Positions 7,899 to 16,753 of a stretch of 64,000 nt of DNA are shown one piece after another. How positions within the stretch are numbered: the stretch's first letter is position 1; the number at the start of each line of letters is the position of its first letter. The notes under the pieces were generated by a model. It did no database searches, had not been told where the DNA came from, and worked only from the letters and a program-made list of their open reading frames with translations. Made by a program: the position numbers and the translations under genes. The DNA comes from Oscillospiraceae bacterium (GTDB taxonomy: Bacteria > Bacillota > Clostridia > Oscillospirales > Ruminococcaceae): the NCBI GenBank assembly GCA_025757985.1, contig CP107210.1, positions 744,001 through 808,000 of the forward strand, in the 5' to 3' direction.

Positions 7899-10118
7899 TT
7901 ACTTTTTCCCGCGGCCGAACAGGCTTTGCAGCAGGCTTGCGCGCTTAGGGCGCAGGGCTGCACGCTGCCGGACAACAGGTTTTACCACAGCTTTGGCGGC
8001 TGCCGCCTGGGGCTTGGGGGCTGCTTTCGGCTCCGGTCTTGGCTTTTCCGGTGCCATCTCAAAGCCGTCCTTGAAATAGCCAAACATCGCCATCTGGCTG
8101 TCTACCGGGGGCTGTCCCTCGGCGGGGTGTACCTTGGTATAGGTGCCGTCCGGCTGCATTTCCCGGGCATTGACGGTATCGCGCAGCTGCAGGTCAAGGA
8201 TGCCGCGCAGCTTCTTTGCGATAGCAGGGTCATCCACCCGGACGCCCACCTCCACACGGCGCTCGGTGTTGCGGGTCAGGAAGTCGCCGGACGCAATGTA
8301 GATGCGCATCGCCTCACCGCTGCCGAAGCAGTAGATGCGGGAATGCTCGAGATACCGGCCCACCAGACTGCGGATATGCACATTCTCGGTGCGGCCCGGC
8401 ACCCCTGCCCGCACGCAACAGATGCCGCGCACGATCATATCCACCCTTACGCCCGCGCAGCTGGCCTCGCTGATCTTATCAATGATCTGCGGATCGTTGA
8501 TAGAGTTGTTTTTCACGATGATGGACGCAGGCTTGCCCTGTATAGCCAGTGCGATCTGACGATCCATCTCCTCAAGCAAAACGCTCTTGAAGCGCAGCGG
8601 CGCCACCAACATCGTATCGGCCTCGCTCGTCAGGCGCTGCAGGGCCATGTTGTTGAATACGCTGCTGGCCTCCTCGCCGATCTCCTGCCGGGTGGTGATG
8701 AAGGACAGGTCGGTGTACAGCTCGCTTGTCTTTTCATTATAATTGCCGGTACCGATCTGCGTCAAGTACTTATACTGGCCGCTGACCCGGCTGGTGATTA
8801 GGGTCAGCTTGGAATGGACCTTGTAATCATCAAAGCCGTAGAACACGGTGCAGCCCGCATCCTCCAGCTGCTTGGACCAGTCGATGTTGTTCTGCTCGTC
8901 AAAGCGGGCGCGCAGCTCGACCATGGCCACGACCTCCTTGCCGTTTTCAGCAGCGGCAATCAGGGCGTTGACGATCTGGGAATCGCTGGCCATACGGTAG
9001 AGGGTCATCTTGATCGAGACCACATCCGGGTCGGCAGCCGCACGCAGCAGCATCTTGATGAACGGACGGATGCTCTGGTACGGATAGGCCAGCAGCACAT
9101 CATGCTTGCGGACCTCGGTATACAGGTCATAGCCCGCCGGGGCCTGCATCGGCCTGGCCGCCGGGTAGAACAGGTCCGCATGGCCGCTGTCGCCCGAGAT
9201 GCGCCCTGCCAGCTTGAACAGCGCACCTGCATCAAGGGGCGAGGTCTGGGTATAGCAGCGGTCCGCCGGGACCACCAGCTTGTCCCGCAGGAATTTCACG
9301 ACCTCCTGCGGGGCCTCGGGCCAGAACTGCAGCCGAACGGCAGCCAGCTTGCGGCGCTTTTTCAGCAGCTCACTCATGACATCGCGGAAGTCCACATCAT
9401 GGTCCATCATGCCCTCGTCCACCGTGATGTCGGCGTTGCGGGTCACACGGAACAGACACTGCTTCTGCACGGTGCTGGCTGTAAAGATCGTAGCGGCATA
9501 GTGGGCGATCAGCTCCTCCACAAAAGCGAAGCAGGCTGTCTCGCCGTCCTTGACGAAAAGCACCCGCTCAAACTGACTGCTGACCGGCACGATGCCGTAG
9601 CTGACCCCCTCGTTTTTGGAGTGCAGCTGGGCAATATAGTAGATGTCCTTGTTGTTCAGGAAGGGGAACGGATGGCGGGAGTCCACGATCTGCGGGCTGA
9701 GCAGGGGCAGCAGCTCACGCTGGAAGTAGGTTTTCCAGAAATGCTCCTGCTGCTTGCTGAGCTTGGTAAAGTCCACCTTGTGGTAGCCCTGCTCCGCAAG
9801 CGCCGACACAAGATGCTGGAAGTATTTGTCGCACTTGGCCTGCAGCTCCGCCACGCGCGGCGTGATGGCATTGATCTGCTCCGCCGCCGTCATGTGGGTG
9901 ACATTGTCGGTCTTGTTGGTTTTCAGCAGCGTCTGGTCATACAGAGAACCGACACGAACCATGAAGAATTCATCCATATTGCTGCCGAAGATGGCGGCAA
10001 ACTTGATGCGCTCCCCCAAGGGCACCGTTTTTTCTTTGGCAAGGGCCAGAACGCGGCTGTCAAAATCCAGCCAGCTGAGTTCGCGGTTGATGAAGATGCT
10101 CTCCGGCTTTTTTTCCAA
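7899..10118 (-). CDS. ppk1: Polyphosphate kinase 1
   Basis: PPK1 (739 residues) reversibly polymerises the gamma-phosphate of ATP into polyphosphate. The N-terminal signature FINRELSWLDFDSRVLALA and the phospholipase-D-like catalytic histidines in DDYKVHSKLTLI (autophosphorylated) and RYLEHSRIYCFGSGEAM are all present. About 45 residues beyond the usual end form a Pro/Ala/Lys/Arg-rich basic tail (PEKPRPEPKAAPKPQAAAAK...). The start is TTG at 10118, with AGGAGGAG eight bases upstream. Confidence 0.95.
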   Translation of the reverse strand: MEKKPESIFINRELSWLDFDSRVLALAKEKTVPLGERIKFAAIFGSNMDEFFMVRVGSLYDQTLLKTNKTDNVTHMTAAEQINAITPRVAELQAKCDKYFQHLVSALAEQGYHKVDFTKLSKQQEHFWKTYFQRELLPLLSPQIVDSRHPFPFLNNKDIYYIAQLHSKNEGVSYGIVPVSSQFERVLFVKDGETACFAFVEELIAHYAATIFTASTVQKQCLFRVTRNADITVDEGMMDHDVDFRDVMSELLKKRRKLAAVRLQFWPEAPQEVVKFLRDKLVVPADRCYTQTSPLDAGALFKLAGRISGDSGHADLFYPAARPMQAPAGYDLYTEVRKHDVLLAYPYQSIRPFIKMLLRAAADPDVVSIKMTLYRMASDSQIVNALIAAAENGKEVVAMVELRARFDEQNNIDWSKQLEDAGCTVFYGFDDYKVHSKLTLITSRVSGQYKYLTQIGTGNYNEKTSELYTDLSFITTRQEIGEEASSVFNNMALQRLTSEADTMLVAPLRFKSVLLEEMDRQIALAIQGKPASIIVKNNSINDPQIIDKISEASCAGVRVDMIVRGICCVRAGVPGRTENVHIRSLVGRYLEHSRIYCFGSGEAMRIYIASGDFLTRNTERRVEVGVRVDDPAIAKKLRGILDLQLRDTVNAREMQPDGTYTKVHPAEGQPPVDSQMAMFGYFKDGFEMAPEKPRPEPKAAPKPQAAAAKAVVKPVVRQRAALRPKRASLLQSLFGRGKK

Positions 10119-10134
10119 ATGGATCTCCTCCTAT

Positions 10135-10485
10135 TTATTTTGCGGCGGCAAGTCCCGCCCAGCTTTCTGTCATGCGTAGAGATATGCCCCTGACCGCAGC
10201 TGCATCGGCCAGCGATGCAAAGGCACCGTGCTCTGTGCGGTATGCCACCAATGCTGCGGCCTTCCGCGGGCCAAGGCCCGGCAGTGCGGTCAATTCCTCT
10301 GCCGTAGCCGTGTTGATGTCGATAAGCTCCGGCTCCGGCGCAGTGGTTTGCGCTGCCGTGACCGGGGCATAGACGGCGGCCGGGCGCTGCGGCTGCCACA
10401 CAGGGGCGATCAGGAACAGTGCACCGGCCGCAATAAGCACCACCGCCAGCGCAGCCGCCAGAATCTGTTTCTGCGTTGTCTGCAT
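10135..10485 (-). CDS. ComEA-like helix-hairpin-helix membrane protein
   Basis: The 116-residue protein has one N-terminal membrane anchor (AALAVVLIAAGALFLIAPVW), a short Pro/Thr linker and a helix-hairpin-helix domain (IDINTATAEELTALPGLGPRKAAALVAYR) typical of the ComEA DNA-binding domain, which captures incoming DNA at the cell surface in competence. It lacks the SLBB domain of full ComEA, so the role in DNA uptake is only suggested. The ATG at 10485 (GGCGGGGA upstream) is preferred over one at 10506, which would sit within a few bases of the likely start of transcription downstream of a TATAAT. Confidence 0.7.
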   Translation of the reverse strand: MQTTQKQILAAALAVVLIAAGALFLIAPVWQPQRPAAVYAPVTAAQTTAPEPELIDINTATAEELTALPGLGPRKAAALVAYRTEHGAFASLADAAAVRGISLRMTESWAGLAAAK

Positions 10486-10587
10486 TGCCTGTTCCCCGCC
10501 TTCCATTGATTTTTAATTATAGCACATTGCGCCAAAAAAAGCATCCGCTTTCGCGGGATTTTACACAAAATATACGATTTTCCTGCT

Positions 10588-10842
10588 TTAGCGGCGGTGT
10601 TTTCCCGGCAAGGGGTCTGCATCGACCATAACCACATCAGTGCCGATGCTGCGGATGCTCTCCCACGGGAGGATAAGGTCATCATCGCACCCCAGCAGGC
10701 CAAAGCAGTGCGCGCGCCCGCGCAGAATGACGGACTGCAGCCGTCCGCCGTTTTCGTCAAAGGCCAGATCGTCGATGCGGCCGAGGTTTTCACCGTTTTT
10801 AAGCCGGATGACATCCTTACCGCTCAATTCACGCAGCGTCAT
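10588..10842 (-). CDS. YlmC/YmxH family PRC-barrel sporulation protein
   Basis: An 84-residue single PRC-barrel protein: ELSGKDVIRLKNGENLGRIDDLAFDENGGRLQSVILRG, ending LPWESIRSIGTDVVMVD. This is the YlmC/YmxH family, small proteins widespread in spore-forming Firmicutes with no defined biochemical role. The sequence matches essentially end to end. It lies between the ComEA-like gene (same strand) and the divergent HAD hydrolase gene. Confidence 0.85.
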   Translation of the reverse strand: MTLRELSGKDVIRLKNGENLGRIDDLAFDENGGRLQSVILRGRAHCFGLLGCDDDLILPWESIRSIGTDVVMVDADPLPGKHRR

Positions 10843-10885
10843 GGCAGCACCCCCTTCTCTGCCATCCTATGCAGCAAAAAAGGAA

Positions 10886-10914
10886 TTGTTTCCTTGCCGG
10901 ATTGCGTGTATAAT
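10886..10914 (+). promoter_or_regulatory. Sigma-A type promoter of the HAD hydrolase gene
   Basis: TTGTTT (10886-10891), 17-base spacer, TATAAT (10909-10914), about 40 bases before the start codon. Confidence 0.7.
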
Positions 10915-10953
10915 AAGGATGAGAAACGAAGCAGACCCTTACCGGAGGTTTTT

Positions 10954-11565
10954 ATGTATAAAAATATTATTTTTGATTTCGGCGGCGTTGTTGTGGATTT
11001 TGCCCCCAAGGATTTTTTGATGGATCACTTTATGAACCGCCGCGCCGAGGAGGAGACCTACGCGCTTGTGTTCGGCAGCCAGGAATGGCTCGATCTGGAC
11101 CGCGGCATCATCAGCCGGGAGCAGGCCAACCAGCTTATGCTGGAAAACGCCGCCCGCGCCAACCGCGTATTTGAGGTGCAGACCTGCATCGAGGAGTGGG
11201 CTGCCATGATGCAGACAAAAAAGACCACCGTGCAGATCATGCGCAAGCTGAAAAGCGCAGGCTACCGCCTGTATTACCTGACGAATATGGCATCCGACAT
11301 GATGGACGAGCTGCGCCAGCGGGAGTGGTTCTCACTGTTTGACGGCGGCGTTGCCTCCTGCGATGTCCATCTGCTCAAGCCTGAGCCGGAGATCTTCACC
11401 ACGCTGATGCAGACCTGCAACCTTGCGTATGACGAGACGATCTTTGTGGACGACACAAAGGCCAATGCCCAGGCCGCGTACAACCTGGGCATCACGGGCA
11501 TCCTGTACAAGAACCCGAAATCCTTTACCCGTGCGCTGGGTGCGTGCGGGATCGAGGTGGACTGA
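10954..11565 (+). CDS. HAD family hydrolase (subfamily IA, YihX-like)
   Basis: A 203-residue haloacid-dehalogenase-like phosphatase. Motif I is IIFDFGGVVVDF (nucleophile Asp), motif II the YYLTNM threonine, motif III lies around HLLKPEPEIF, and motif IV is ETIFVDDTKANAQAA. The helical cap (residues 15-90) and the -GGVVVD- start resemble YihX-type sugar-phosphate or nucleotide phosphatases; the substrate cannot be read from sequence. The ATG at 10954 has GGAGG six bases upstream and a good promoter, so it is expressed on its own. Confidence 0.85.
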   Translation: MYKNIIFDFGGVVVDFAPKDFLMDHFMNRRAEEETYALVFGSQEWLDLDRGIISREQANQLMLENAARANRVFEVQTCIEEWAAMMQTKKTTVQIMRKLKSAGYRLYYLTNMASDMMDELRQREWFSLFDGGVASCDVHLLKPEPEIFTTLMQTCNLAYDETIFVDDTKANAQAAYNLGITGILYKNPKSFTRALGACGIEVD

Positions 11566-11618
11566 TTTTCTGCTCTCCTGCTTTGCAGCCAAGCGGCATC
11601 CCGGCGGATGCCGCTTTT

Positions 11619-12398
11619 TTATTGGCTGCATATCTGCGCCTTGATGCGGCTGAGCGCGGCCTTTTCCAGACGGCTGACCTGTGCCTGACTGATGCCGATC
11701 TCCCGGGCCACCTGGGTCTGGGTCTTGCCGCCCAGATAGCGCAGTGCAATGATACGGCGTTCCCGCGCAGAGAGTGCCCGCACCGTATCACGGAACATCA
11801 TATCGCTGATCCAGCTTTCCTCCCCGGTTGCGTCCCGCAGCTGATCGACCACGGCAAAGCTGTCCTCTCCGTCCGAGTAGATCGGCTCATACAGGCTTGT
11901 GGGCGTCACGGCGGATTCCAGCGCCATCGCCACATTTTCGGGGCTTTGCCCCACCTGTGCCGCAATCTCGGAGATTTTCGGCTCACGGCCGTTTTTCTTT
12001 TGCAGCTCCTCCCGTGCGCGCATTGAGTGGCAGGCCAAATCGCGGATGGAGCGGCTGACCCGCACGGCGTTGTTGTCCCGCAGATAGCGCTTGATCTCAC
12101 CCACGATCATCGGCACACCGTAGGTGGAAAACCGCACATTCTGCGCCGGGTCAAAGTTGTCGATGGCCTTGATAAGCCCGATGCAGCCGACCTGAAACAG
12201 ATCGTCCATGTTCTCGCCACGCCCGGCAAACTTCTGCACAACGCTCAGCACCAGACGCAGGTTGCCCTGCACCATCTCCTGCCGGGCCTGCCTGTCCCCC
12301 GCCCGCGCCGCCTTGATGAGCCGGCTTTTTTCCGCCTCGCTCAGCACCGGCAGGCGGGCTGTATCCACACCGCATATCTCGACTTTTCCTGCATACAT
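11619..12398 (-). CDS. sigG: Sporulation sigma factor SigG
   Basis: Sigma-G (259 residues) directs late transcription in the forespore. The start MYAGKVEICGVDTARLPVL is the family-specific anti-sigma-binding segment; region 2 reads DDLFQVGCIGLIKAIDNFD and RFSTYGVPMIVGEIKRYLRDN, and region 4 ends TQTQVAREIGISQAQVSRLE. The start at 12398 matches the known family start and its usual length (260 in Bacillus). In Bacillus sigG follows spoIIGA-sigE directly; here an oppositely oriented gene and a repeat sit between them. Confidence 0.95.
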   Translation of the reverse strand: MYAGKVEICGVDTARLPVLSEAEKSRLIKAARAGDRQARQEMVQGNLRLVLSVVQKFAGRGENMDDLFQVGCIGLIKAIDNFDPAQNVRFSTYGVPMIVGEIKRYLRDNNAVRVSRSIRDLACHSMRAREELQKKNGREPKISEIAAQVGQSPENVAMALESAVTPTSLYEPIYSDGEDSFAVVDQLRDATGEESWISDMMFRDTVRALSARERRIIALRYLGGKTQTQVAREIGISQAQVSRLEKAALSRIKAQICSQ

Positions 12399-12533
12399 CC
12401 TTTCAACCCCCAAATCAAGCATTTCCTTGCTGGGAGTATAGGCAGCTGTGTGCGTTGGCAAACTGGCAAATTTTGGGCAGCACCGCACACGCCCTGCCGC
12501 TGCGGCATAGCATACGGAAAAGGAGGGCTTGTT

Positions 12534-13055
12534 ATGGTAGATTCCCTGTGGTTTGTCCTGACGCTGGTGCTGCTGGCGGTCGTGTCCGTGGCGTTGGTGC
12601 TGGTGCTGATCCTTCGGCGGGAGGAGACCCGCCCCACACGCGAGACACGCACGGAATATTTACATCCCGACTACGGCCAGGCGTGCGGGTTCCGGGTAGC
12701 CTCTGCCCCCAGCAGCGAGGTCATTCTGCCCTATCGCTACTGGCTTATCGAGGGGCGGGTGTCGGAAATCGACTACGACATTGTGCCGGGCCGCCGCATG
12801 AGCCTGCGCACTGCAAAGCAGGGGCAGATGCTTTACCCCACCGACTTCTTTGAATTTACCTTTGAGGATGTCCAGCAGTACGATATTGACGGCATCACCG
12901 TCACCCAGCGGCAGAACGCCGGGCGCATCTCCAGCATCTTCTGGGTGCGGGACGGCTATGAGTATCTGCTCTACTCCATGCAGCCCGAGATGAATATGAT
13001 TGCCGGGCTGGCCGTACCGTTTGTGACAAACACCCGGGTGGAGCCGGCGGTGTAG
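12534..13055 (+). CDS. Membrane-anchored hypothetical protein, DUF4367-like
   Basis: The 173-residue product has one N-terminal membrane segment (LWFVLTLVLLAVVSVALVLVLIL) and an outward or lumenal domain. Its pattern GFRVASAPSSEVILPYRYWLIEGRVSEIDYDI followed by ISSIFWVRDGYEYLLYSM resembles DUF4367, a family seen near sporulation and cell-envelope genes in Clostridia; the match is by eye and loose. AGGAGG stands seven bases before the ATG. It lies between sigG and sigE on the opposite strand and has no obvious partner. Confidence 0.6.
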   Translation: MVDSLWFVLTLVLLAVVSVALVLVLILRREETRPTRETRTEYLHPDYGQACGFRVASAPSSEVILPYRYWLIEGRVSEIDYDIVPGRRMSLRTAKQGQMLYPTDFFEFTFEDVQQYDIDGITVTQRQNAGRISSIFWVRDGYEYLLYSMQPEMNMIAGLAVPFVTNTRVEPAV

Positions 13056-13069
13056 AAGGCATTGCCCTG

Positions 13070-13152
13070 TAGGGGCCGCACATGTGCGGCCCGCGGTTTT
13101 CCGAGGACTCCTGCTGACGGCAGGCCGCGGGCCGGGCATGCCCGGCCCCTAC
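13070..13152. repeat. Composite GTAGGGG palindromic repeat
   Basis: Begins GTAGGGGCCGCAC and ends GCCCGGCCCCTAC, with one palindrome at each end (GTGCGGCC type and CCGGGCATGCCCGG) about 40 bases apart, giving terminal inverted repeats of the form GTAGGGGCCG. It fills the gap between the DUF4367-like gene and sigE. Confidence 0.75.
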
Positions 13153-13167
13153 GAAGCTGCAGATTTT

Positions 13168-13863
13168 TTAGCCCACCGCCTCCAGCTCCCGGCGCAGGCG
13201 GCGGATAATGCGCTTTTCCAGGCGGGAGATATAGCTCTGCGAGATGCCCAGCGTGTCGGCCACCTCCTTCTGGGTATGCTCCTTTTCATGGTTCAGGCCG
13301 AAGCGCAGCTCCATAATGCGGCGCTCCCGTGGGGAAAGCCGGCCGACTGCCCCCCGCAGGGCGGCGCGCTCGGCGCTGCGCTCCAGTTCCTCCCCAACCT
13401 GCGGGTCATCGCTGGTCAGCACATCCATCAACAGCAGCTCATTGCCGTCCGTGTCGGTATTCAGCGGCTCGTCAATGCTGGCATCCTGCCGCCGGTTGGA
13501 GCTTTTGCGCAGATACATCAGGATCTCATTCTCAATGCATCGGCTGGCATAGGTCGCCAGCTTGATGTTTTTGGTGGGCTCAAAGGTGTTGACCGCCTTT
13601 ATCAGCCCGATCGTGCCGATCGAGATCATATCCTCGATGCCGGCGGTCGGTGTCTCAAACTTTTTGGCAATGTACACAACAAGCCGCAGATTATGTGTGA
13701 TGAGCAGATCCCGTGCCGGGGTCTGCCCCCGGGCGAGTGCAGCCAGCGCCTCGCGCTCCTGCTCGGGCGGCAGGGGCGGCGGCAGGGTATCGGCCCCATT
13801 GATGTAATGCAGCTGCTGCGGTGCCGCCAGCCACAGCCACAGACGGTACAGTTCTTTGCGCAT
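13168..13863 (-). CDS. sigE: Sporulation sigma factor SigE (pro-sigma-E)
   Basis: Sigma-E (231 residues) runs early mother-cell transcription in sporulation. Region 2 shows LLITHNLRLVVYIAKKF, MISIGTIGLIKAVNTF and the highly typical KLATYASRCIENEILMYLR; region 4 reads ELRFGLN and TQKEVADTLGISQSYISRLEKR. An N-terminal pro-segment of about 25 residues (MRKELYRLWLWLAAPQQLHY) is present, to be removed by SpoIIGA, encoded just upstream (15-base gap). Length and gene order match the Bacillus spoIIG operon. Confidence 0.96.
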   Translation of the reverse strand: MRKELYRLWLWLAAPQQLHYINGADTLPPPLPPEQEREALAALARGQTPARDLLITHNLRLVVYIAKKFETPTAGIEDMISIGTIGLIKAVNTFEPTKNIKLATYASRCIENEILMYLRKSSNRRQDASIDEPLNTDTDGNELLLMDVLTSDDPQVGEELERSAERAALRGAVGRLSPRERRIMELRFGLNHEKEHTQKEVADTLGISQSYISRLEKRIIRRLRRELEAVG

Positions 13864-13878
13864 GTCTTGTTTTCCCCC

Positions 13879-14775
13879 TTACATGAAATCACTGCCGTAA
13901 AGCGCCTCATAGTCGGTGCTGCCGAAGCTGCGCGGCGCAAATACCACCGCGCTGCGCCCCAGCCCCAGCACGCCCTTCTCGGTGATAAGGCTGATGCCCT
14001 GCACTGCAAAGCCGGGCAGCAGTCCCTTCTCTGCCGCCGTGCCGCAGGGCACCAGCCGCAGCCGGGTCCCGGGCGGCGGCTCGGCATGGTCCTGCCCTGC
14101 AAACCACTGCGCGAGGAAGGCATCCGCAGCGGCAGGCAGCCGTGCTCTTGCATCTGGGTAGCTGACGACCAGCACCGGCAGGCAGGTCAGCGGGTCCTGC
14201 AGATGACAGCCCGTGTCCAGCGCTGCGCGCAGACGGACAAGCTGGCCGCACAGTTCAAACTCCAGCCCCGCCGTTTTTACAGGCGGCTCCCGCCGGGAAA
14301 GGAGCCGTAGTCCCAACTCAACAGCCGCACAGCACCCCCCGCACAGCCCCAACAGCAGCAGCGGCGAGATGTGCAGGTAGACCGTCAGGTTGGCTGCGTC
14401 CAGCCACCGCGCGCCGGTGTTCAGCATGACGAGCATTACCACCCCCGCCAGCGCAATGTTGAGTGCCGCATACCAGCAGGCCGCTGTCAGCAGACGGCGC
14501 AGGCTGCGCCGCCCAAAGGCCGCTGCCGTGATGCCCAGTGCCGTGGCGATCTTGTAGGCAGCCTGCACCGGGTAGGGCTGCGGCGGGGCAAACAGAACAA
14601 GGGCCGAGAGCGCCGCCACACCGCTGCCCGCCAGCATCCGCCCAAAGCCCGCCCGCTGGCCGCTGAGCGCCCCCGCCGCCAGCAGCAGAAAATAGGCCAG
14701 CAGAAAATTGGTCAGCAGCAGCACATCGAGATATACCACCGTTTTGATACGCCCACCTCCCCTTTTTGCCGCCAT
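13879..14775 (-). CDS. spoIIGA: Sigma-E processing peptidase SpoIIGA
   Basis: SpoIIGA is the membrane aspartic protease that activates pro-sigma-E. Five or so membrane segments occupy the first half (TVVYLDVLLLTNFLLAYFLLLAAG...), and the soluble half contains the catalytic RAALDTGCHLQDPLT (D-T-G) and the end segment ALYGSDFM. The start is uncertain: the ATG at 14775 has no ribosome-binding site, whereas AGGGGAGGT (14763-14755) is well placed only for an ATC at 14748, or more distantly a GTG at 14739; family members normally start at about that point. Immediately followed by sigE. Confidence 0.85.
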   Translation of the reverse strand: MAAKRGGGRIKTVVYLDVLLLTNFLLAYFLLLAAGALSGQRAGFGRMLAGSGVAALSALVLFAPPQPYPVQAAYKIATALGITAAAFGRRSLRRLLTAACWYAALNIALAGVVMLVMLNTGARWLDAANLTVYLHISPLLLLGLCGGCCAAVELGLRLLSRREPPVKTAGLEFELCGQLVRLRAALDTGCHLQDPLTCLPVLVVSYPDARARLPAAADAFLAQWFAGQDHAEPPPGTRLRLVPCGTAAEKGLLPGFAVQGISLITEKGVLGLGRSAVVFAPRSFGSTDYEALYGSDFM

Positions 14776-14848
14776 GCTACCACTATATGCGCTGGTGGAA
14801 GAGAAAATCCGCGGACGGTGGGATGTGCGAAAAGCTGACAAGATGAAT

Positions 14849-15001
14849 GCCTTCCCCCACGGGGGAAGGTGGCCGAGGCCCCGCCTGAGGCCGGATGAGG
14901 GGCAGGCTTGCGTGGTCACCCATTAGCGGATGGTATTGGCAAGGCTCCCCCTCATCAGTCAGCGGGCGGGGCCGCTGACAGCTTCCCCCACGGGGGAAGC
15001 C
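14849..15001. repeat. Long fold-back repeat, copy A (about 153 bp)
   Basis: Starts GCCTTCCCCCACGGGGGAAG and ends GCTTCCCCCACGGGGGAAGCC. Inside are GGATGAGGGG and its inverse CCCCTCATCAGTCA, and a central hairpin. A second copy with the same skeleton but a different centre is at 50033-50171. MITE-like; no gene inside. Together with promoter-like sequence near 14785 it fills the spoIIGA-radical SAM gap. Confidence 0.75.
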
Positions 15002-15060
15002 AAACCAAACAAAAAGCGCCCCGCTGCAAAAGGCAGCGGGGCGCAGGAGCTTATGCTGTT

Positions 15061-16485
15061 TTACTTGGAGGCACAGCCGGAGCAGCTCGCGCAGGAGGTG
15101 CAGCCGGGGTGCTCCTCTGCCCAGATACGCTCGGCAGAGGGCGTCCACTGGTCAGCGTAGGGGCGGCAGCGGCGGAATACATCATCGGTGGATTCCGGCT
15201 GCTGCATATCGGTGCTGTGCGCACCGCTGCGCTTGACCATCTCACCCAGCAGCTCGGGGTTTTCAAGCATCGGGCAGGGGCGCAGGTGGTTGTTGTTGAA
15301 GGGCTGGCCCTTGTGGTATTCCTTGAACAGGGGCTGCTGCAGGCACTCGAGCAGGCTCTTGTCATGGATATTGGCGTTGGAGTAGTGGATAAAGACGCAG
15401 GGCTCCACATCGCCGGCCGGGTTGATATGGGCATACTGGCGGCCGCCGGCAATGCAGCCGTCAATGTACTCGCCGTCATTCTGGAAGTCGATGCAGAAGA
15501 TCGGCTTGCCGCCGGTAAAGCCGCGGATCTCACGGACGCGGTGGATCATGTACTCGCGCTGCTCGGCGTTGAGCATCAGATCGACATTCGCGCCGTCACC
15601 GATGGGCATGTAATGGAAGTACCAGTTGAAGCGAACACCATGGCTGATGAGCATATCCATGAACTCATCGCTGGTGACAGCCTTATAGTTAGCGCTGGTG
15701 TAGCAGATGGAGGTGCCGAACAGCAGACCGTTCTCCTTCATCAGGTCCATGGCGTGCATGACGCGGTCATAGACGCCGTCGCCGCGGCGGGCATCGGTGG
15801 CATCGCCGATGCCCTCGATGGAGATGAAGAAGGCCATGTTGCCCACTTCCTTGACGCGGTCGCAGAAGGCCTGGTCGATCAGGGTGCCGTTGGTGAACAG
15901 ATGGAACACAGAACTCTGGTGCTTGGCAGCCAGCTTGAACAGATCCTCCTTGCGGCAGGTCGGCTCACCGCCGGTGCACATGTACCAGTGGATGCCCAGC
16001 GCCTCGCCCTCGGTGACGATGCGGTCCATATCCTCAAAGCTGAGGTTCAGGCGGTTGCCGTACTCGGCAGCCCAGCAGCCCTTGCAGTGCAGGTTGCAGG
16101 CAGAGGTCGGGTCGAACAGCAAAATCCACGGCATATTGCAGTCGTACTGCCTGCGCAGCTCCATGACATAGTTGTAACCGGCGAACATACCCTCATACAC
16201 AAGGTTCAGGGCGTTCATCTTCAGGATATGGGGGTCGATCTCGTTGATTGCCCTGTAGGCATACCCCATCCACTTGCTGTTGGGGTCGGACACAAAGGCG
16301 CGGACCTTATCCCAGTCGGCATCGGGGTAACGGTGGGCCAGCAGAGGCTGAGCCAGATTGACGAGCTTGACGGCCTGCTCGGCCATATTTTCAGGACCCT
16401 TGCCGCGCACTGCCTTGATGGCAGAGTCAAGGGCGGCGCTGAACGCTGCGCGCTGGGCGGCATGGACTACTTTATTCATCGGCAT
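15061..16485 (-). CDS. Radical SAM/SPASM domain protein
   Basis: This 474-residue enzyme has a 100-residue N-terminal helical region, a radical SAM core with FDPTSACNLHCKGCWAAEYG (CxxxCxxC near residue 120) and MCTGGEPTCR, and a C-terminal SPASM-like region with Cys in CIAGGRQYAHINPAGDVEPC, followed by CPMLENPELL and a last cysteine cluster CTSCASCSGCASK. Such enzymes carry extra iron-sulfur clusters and often modify peptides or act as anaerobic maturases; the substrate here is unknown. The ATG at 16485 has AAGGAG upstream. It is transcribed divergently from a TetR regulator. Confidence 0.85.
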   Translation of the reverse strand: MPMNKVVHAAQRAAFSAALDSAIKAVRGKGPENMAEQAVKLVNLAQPLLAHRYPDADWDKVRAFVSDPNSKWMGYAYRAINEIDPHILKMNALNLVYEGMFAGYNYVMELRRQYDCNMPWILLFDPTSACNLHCKGCWAAEYGNRLNLSFEDMDRIVTEGEALGIHWYMCTGGEPTCRKEDLFKLAAKHQSSVFHLFTNGTLIDQAFCDRVKEVGNMAFFISIEGIGDATDARRGDGVYDRVMHAMDLMKENGLLFGTSICYTSANYKAVTSDEFMDMLISHGVRFNWYFHYMPIGDGANVDLMLNAEQREYMIHRVREIRGFTGGKPIFCIDFQNDGEYIDGCIAGGRQYAHINPAGDVEPCVFIHYSNANIHDKSLLECLQQPLFKEYHKGQPFNNNHLRPCPMLENPELLGEMVKRSGAHSTDMQQPESTDDVFRRCRPYADQWTPSAERIWAEEHPGCTSCASCSGCASK

Positions 16486-16682
16486 AGTTGATTGCACTCC
16501 TTTTCTCTCCGTTAGCGTATGCCCTATTGTAGGCTTTTTTTCGCCGCAGTGTACATAGACAAAAGCCGGCGAATGTTCAATTAGAAAGCCCTGTTCCCGG
16601 CCGCGGCGGGCAAAACCAAACACTCGGGATAATTTGTCATACAAATCACAGCGCAGGTCCTGCGGGGAATTTCACGAATCAT

Positions 16683-16712
16683 TTGCACTTGACGCAGAAA
16701 ATGTGTTATAAT
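16683..16712 (+). promoter_or_regulatory. Promoter of the TetR-family gene
   Basis: TTGCAC (16683-16688), 18-base spacer, TATAAT (16707-16712), about 40 bases before the start codon. The divergent 268-base gap also holds the palindrome-like ATTTGTCATACAAAT near 16633, a possible operator. Confidence 0.6.
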
Positions 16713-16753
16713 GCAGGTACGCTGTTTACCACCCCATTTGCAGGAGGATCACT

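Noticed and set aside
14908..16491. A 527-codon open frame on the plus strand opposite the radical SAM/SPASM gene
   Set aside because: It mirrors the codon positions of the opposite gene in a GC-rich genome and reads as low-complexity V/A/H/Q/D protein; the minus frame has clear motifs.
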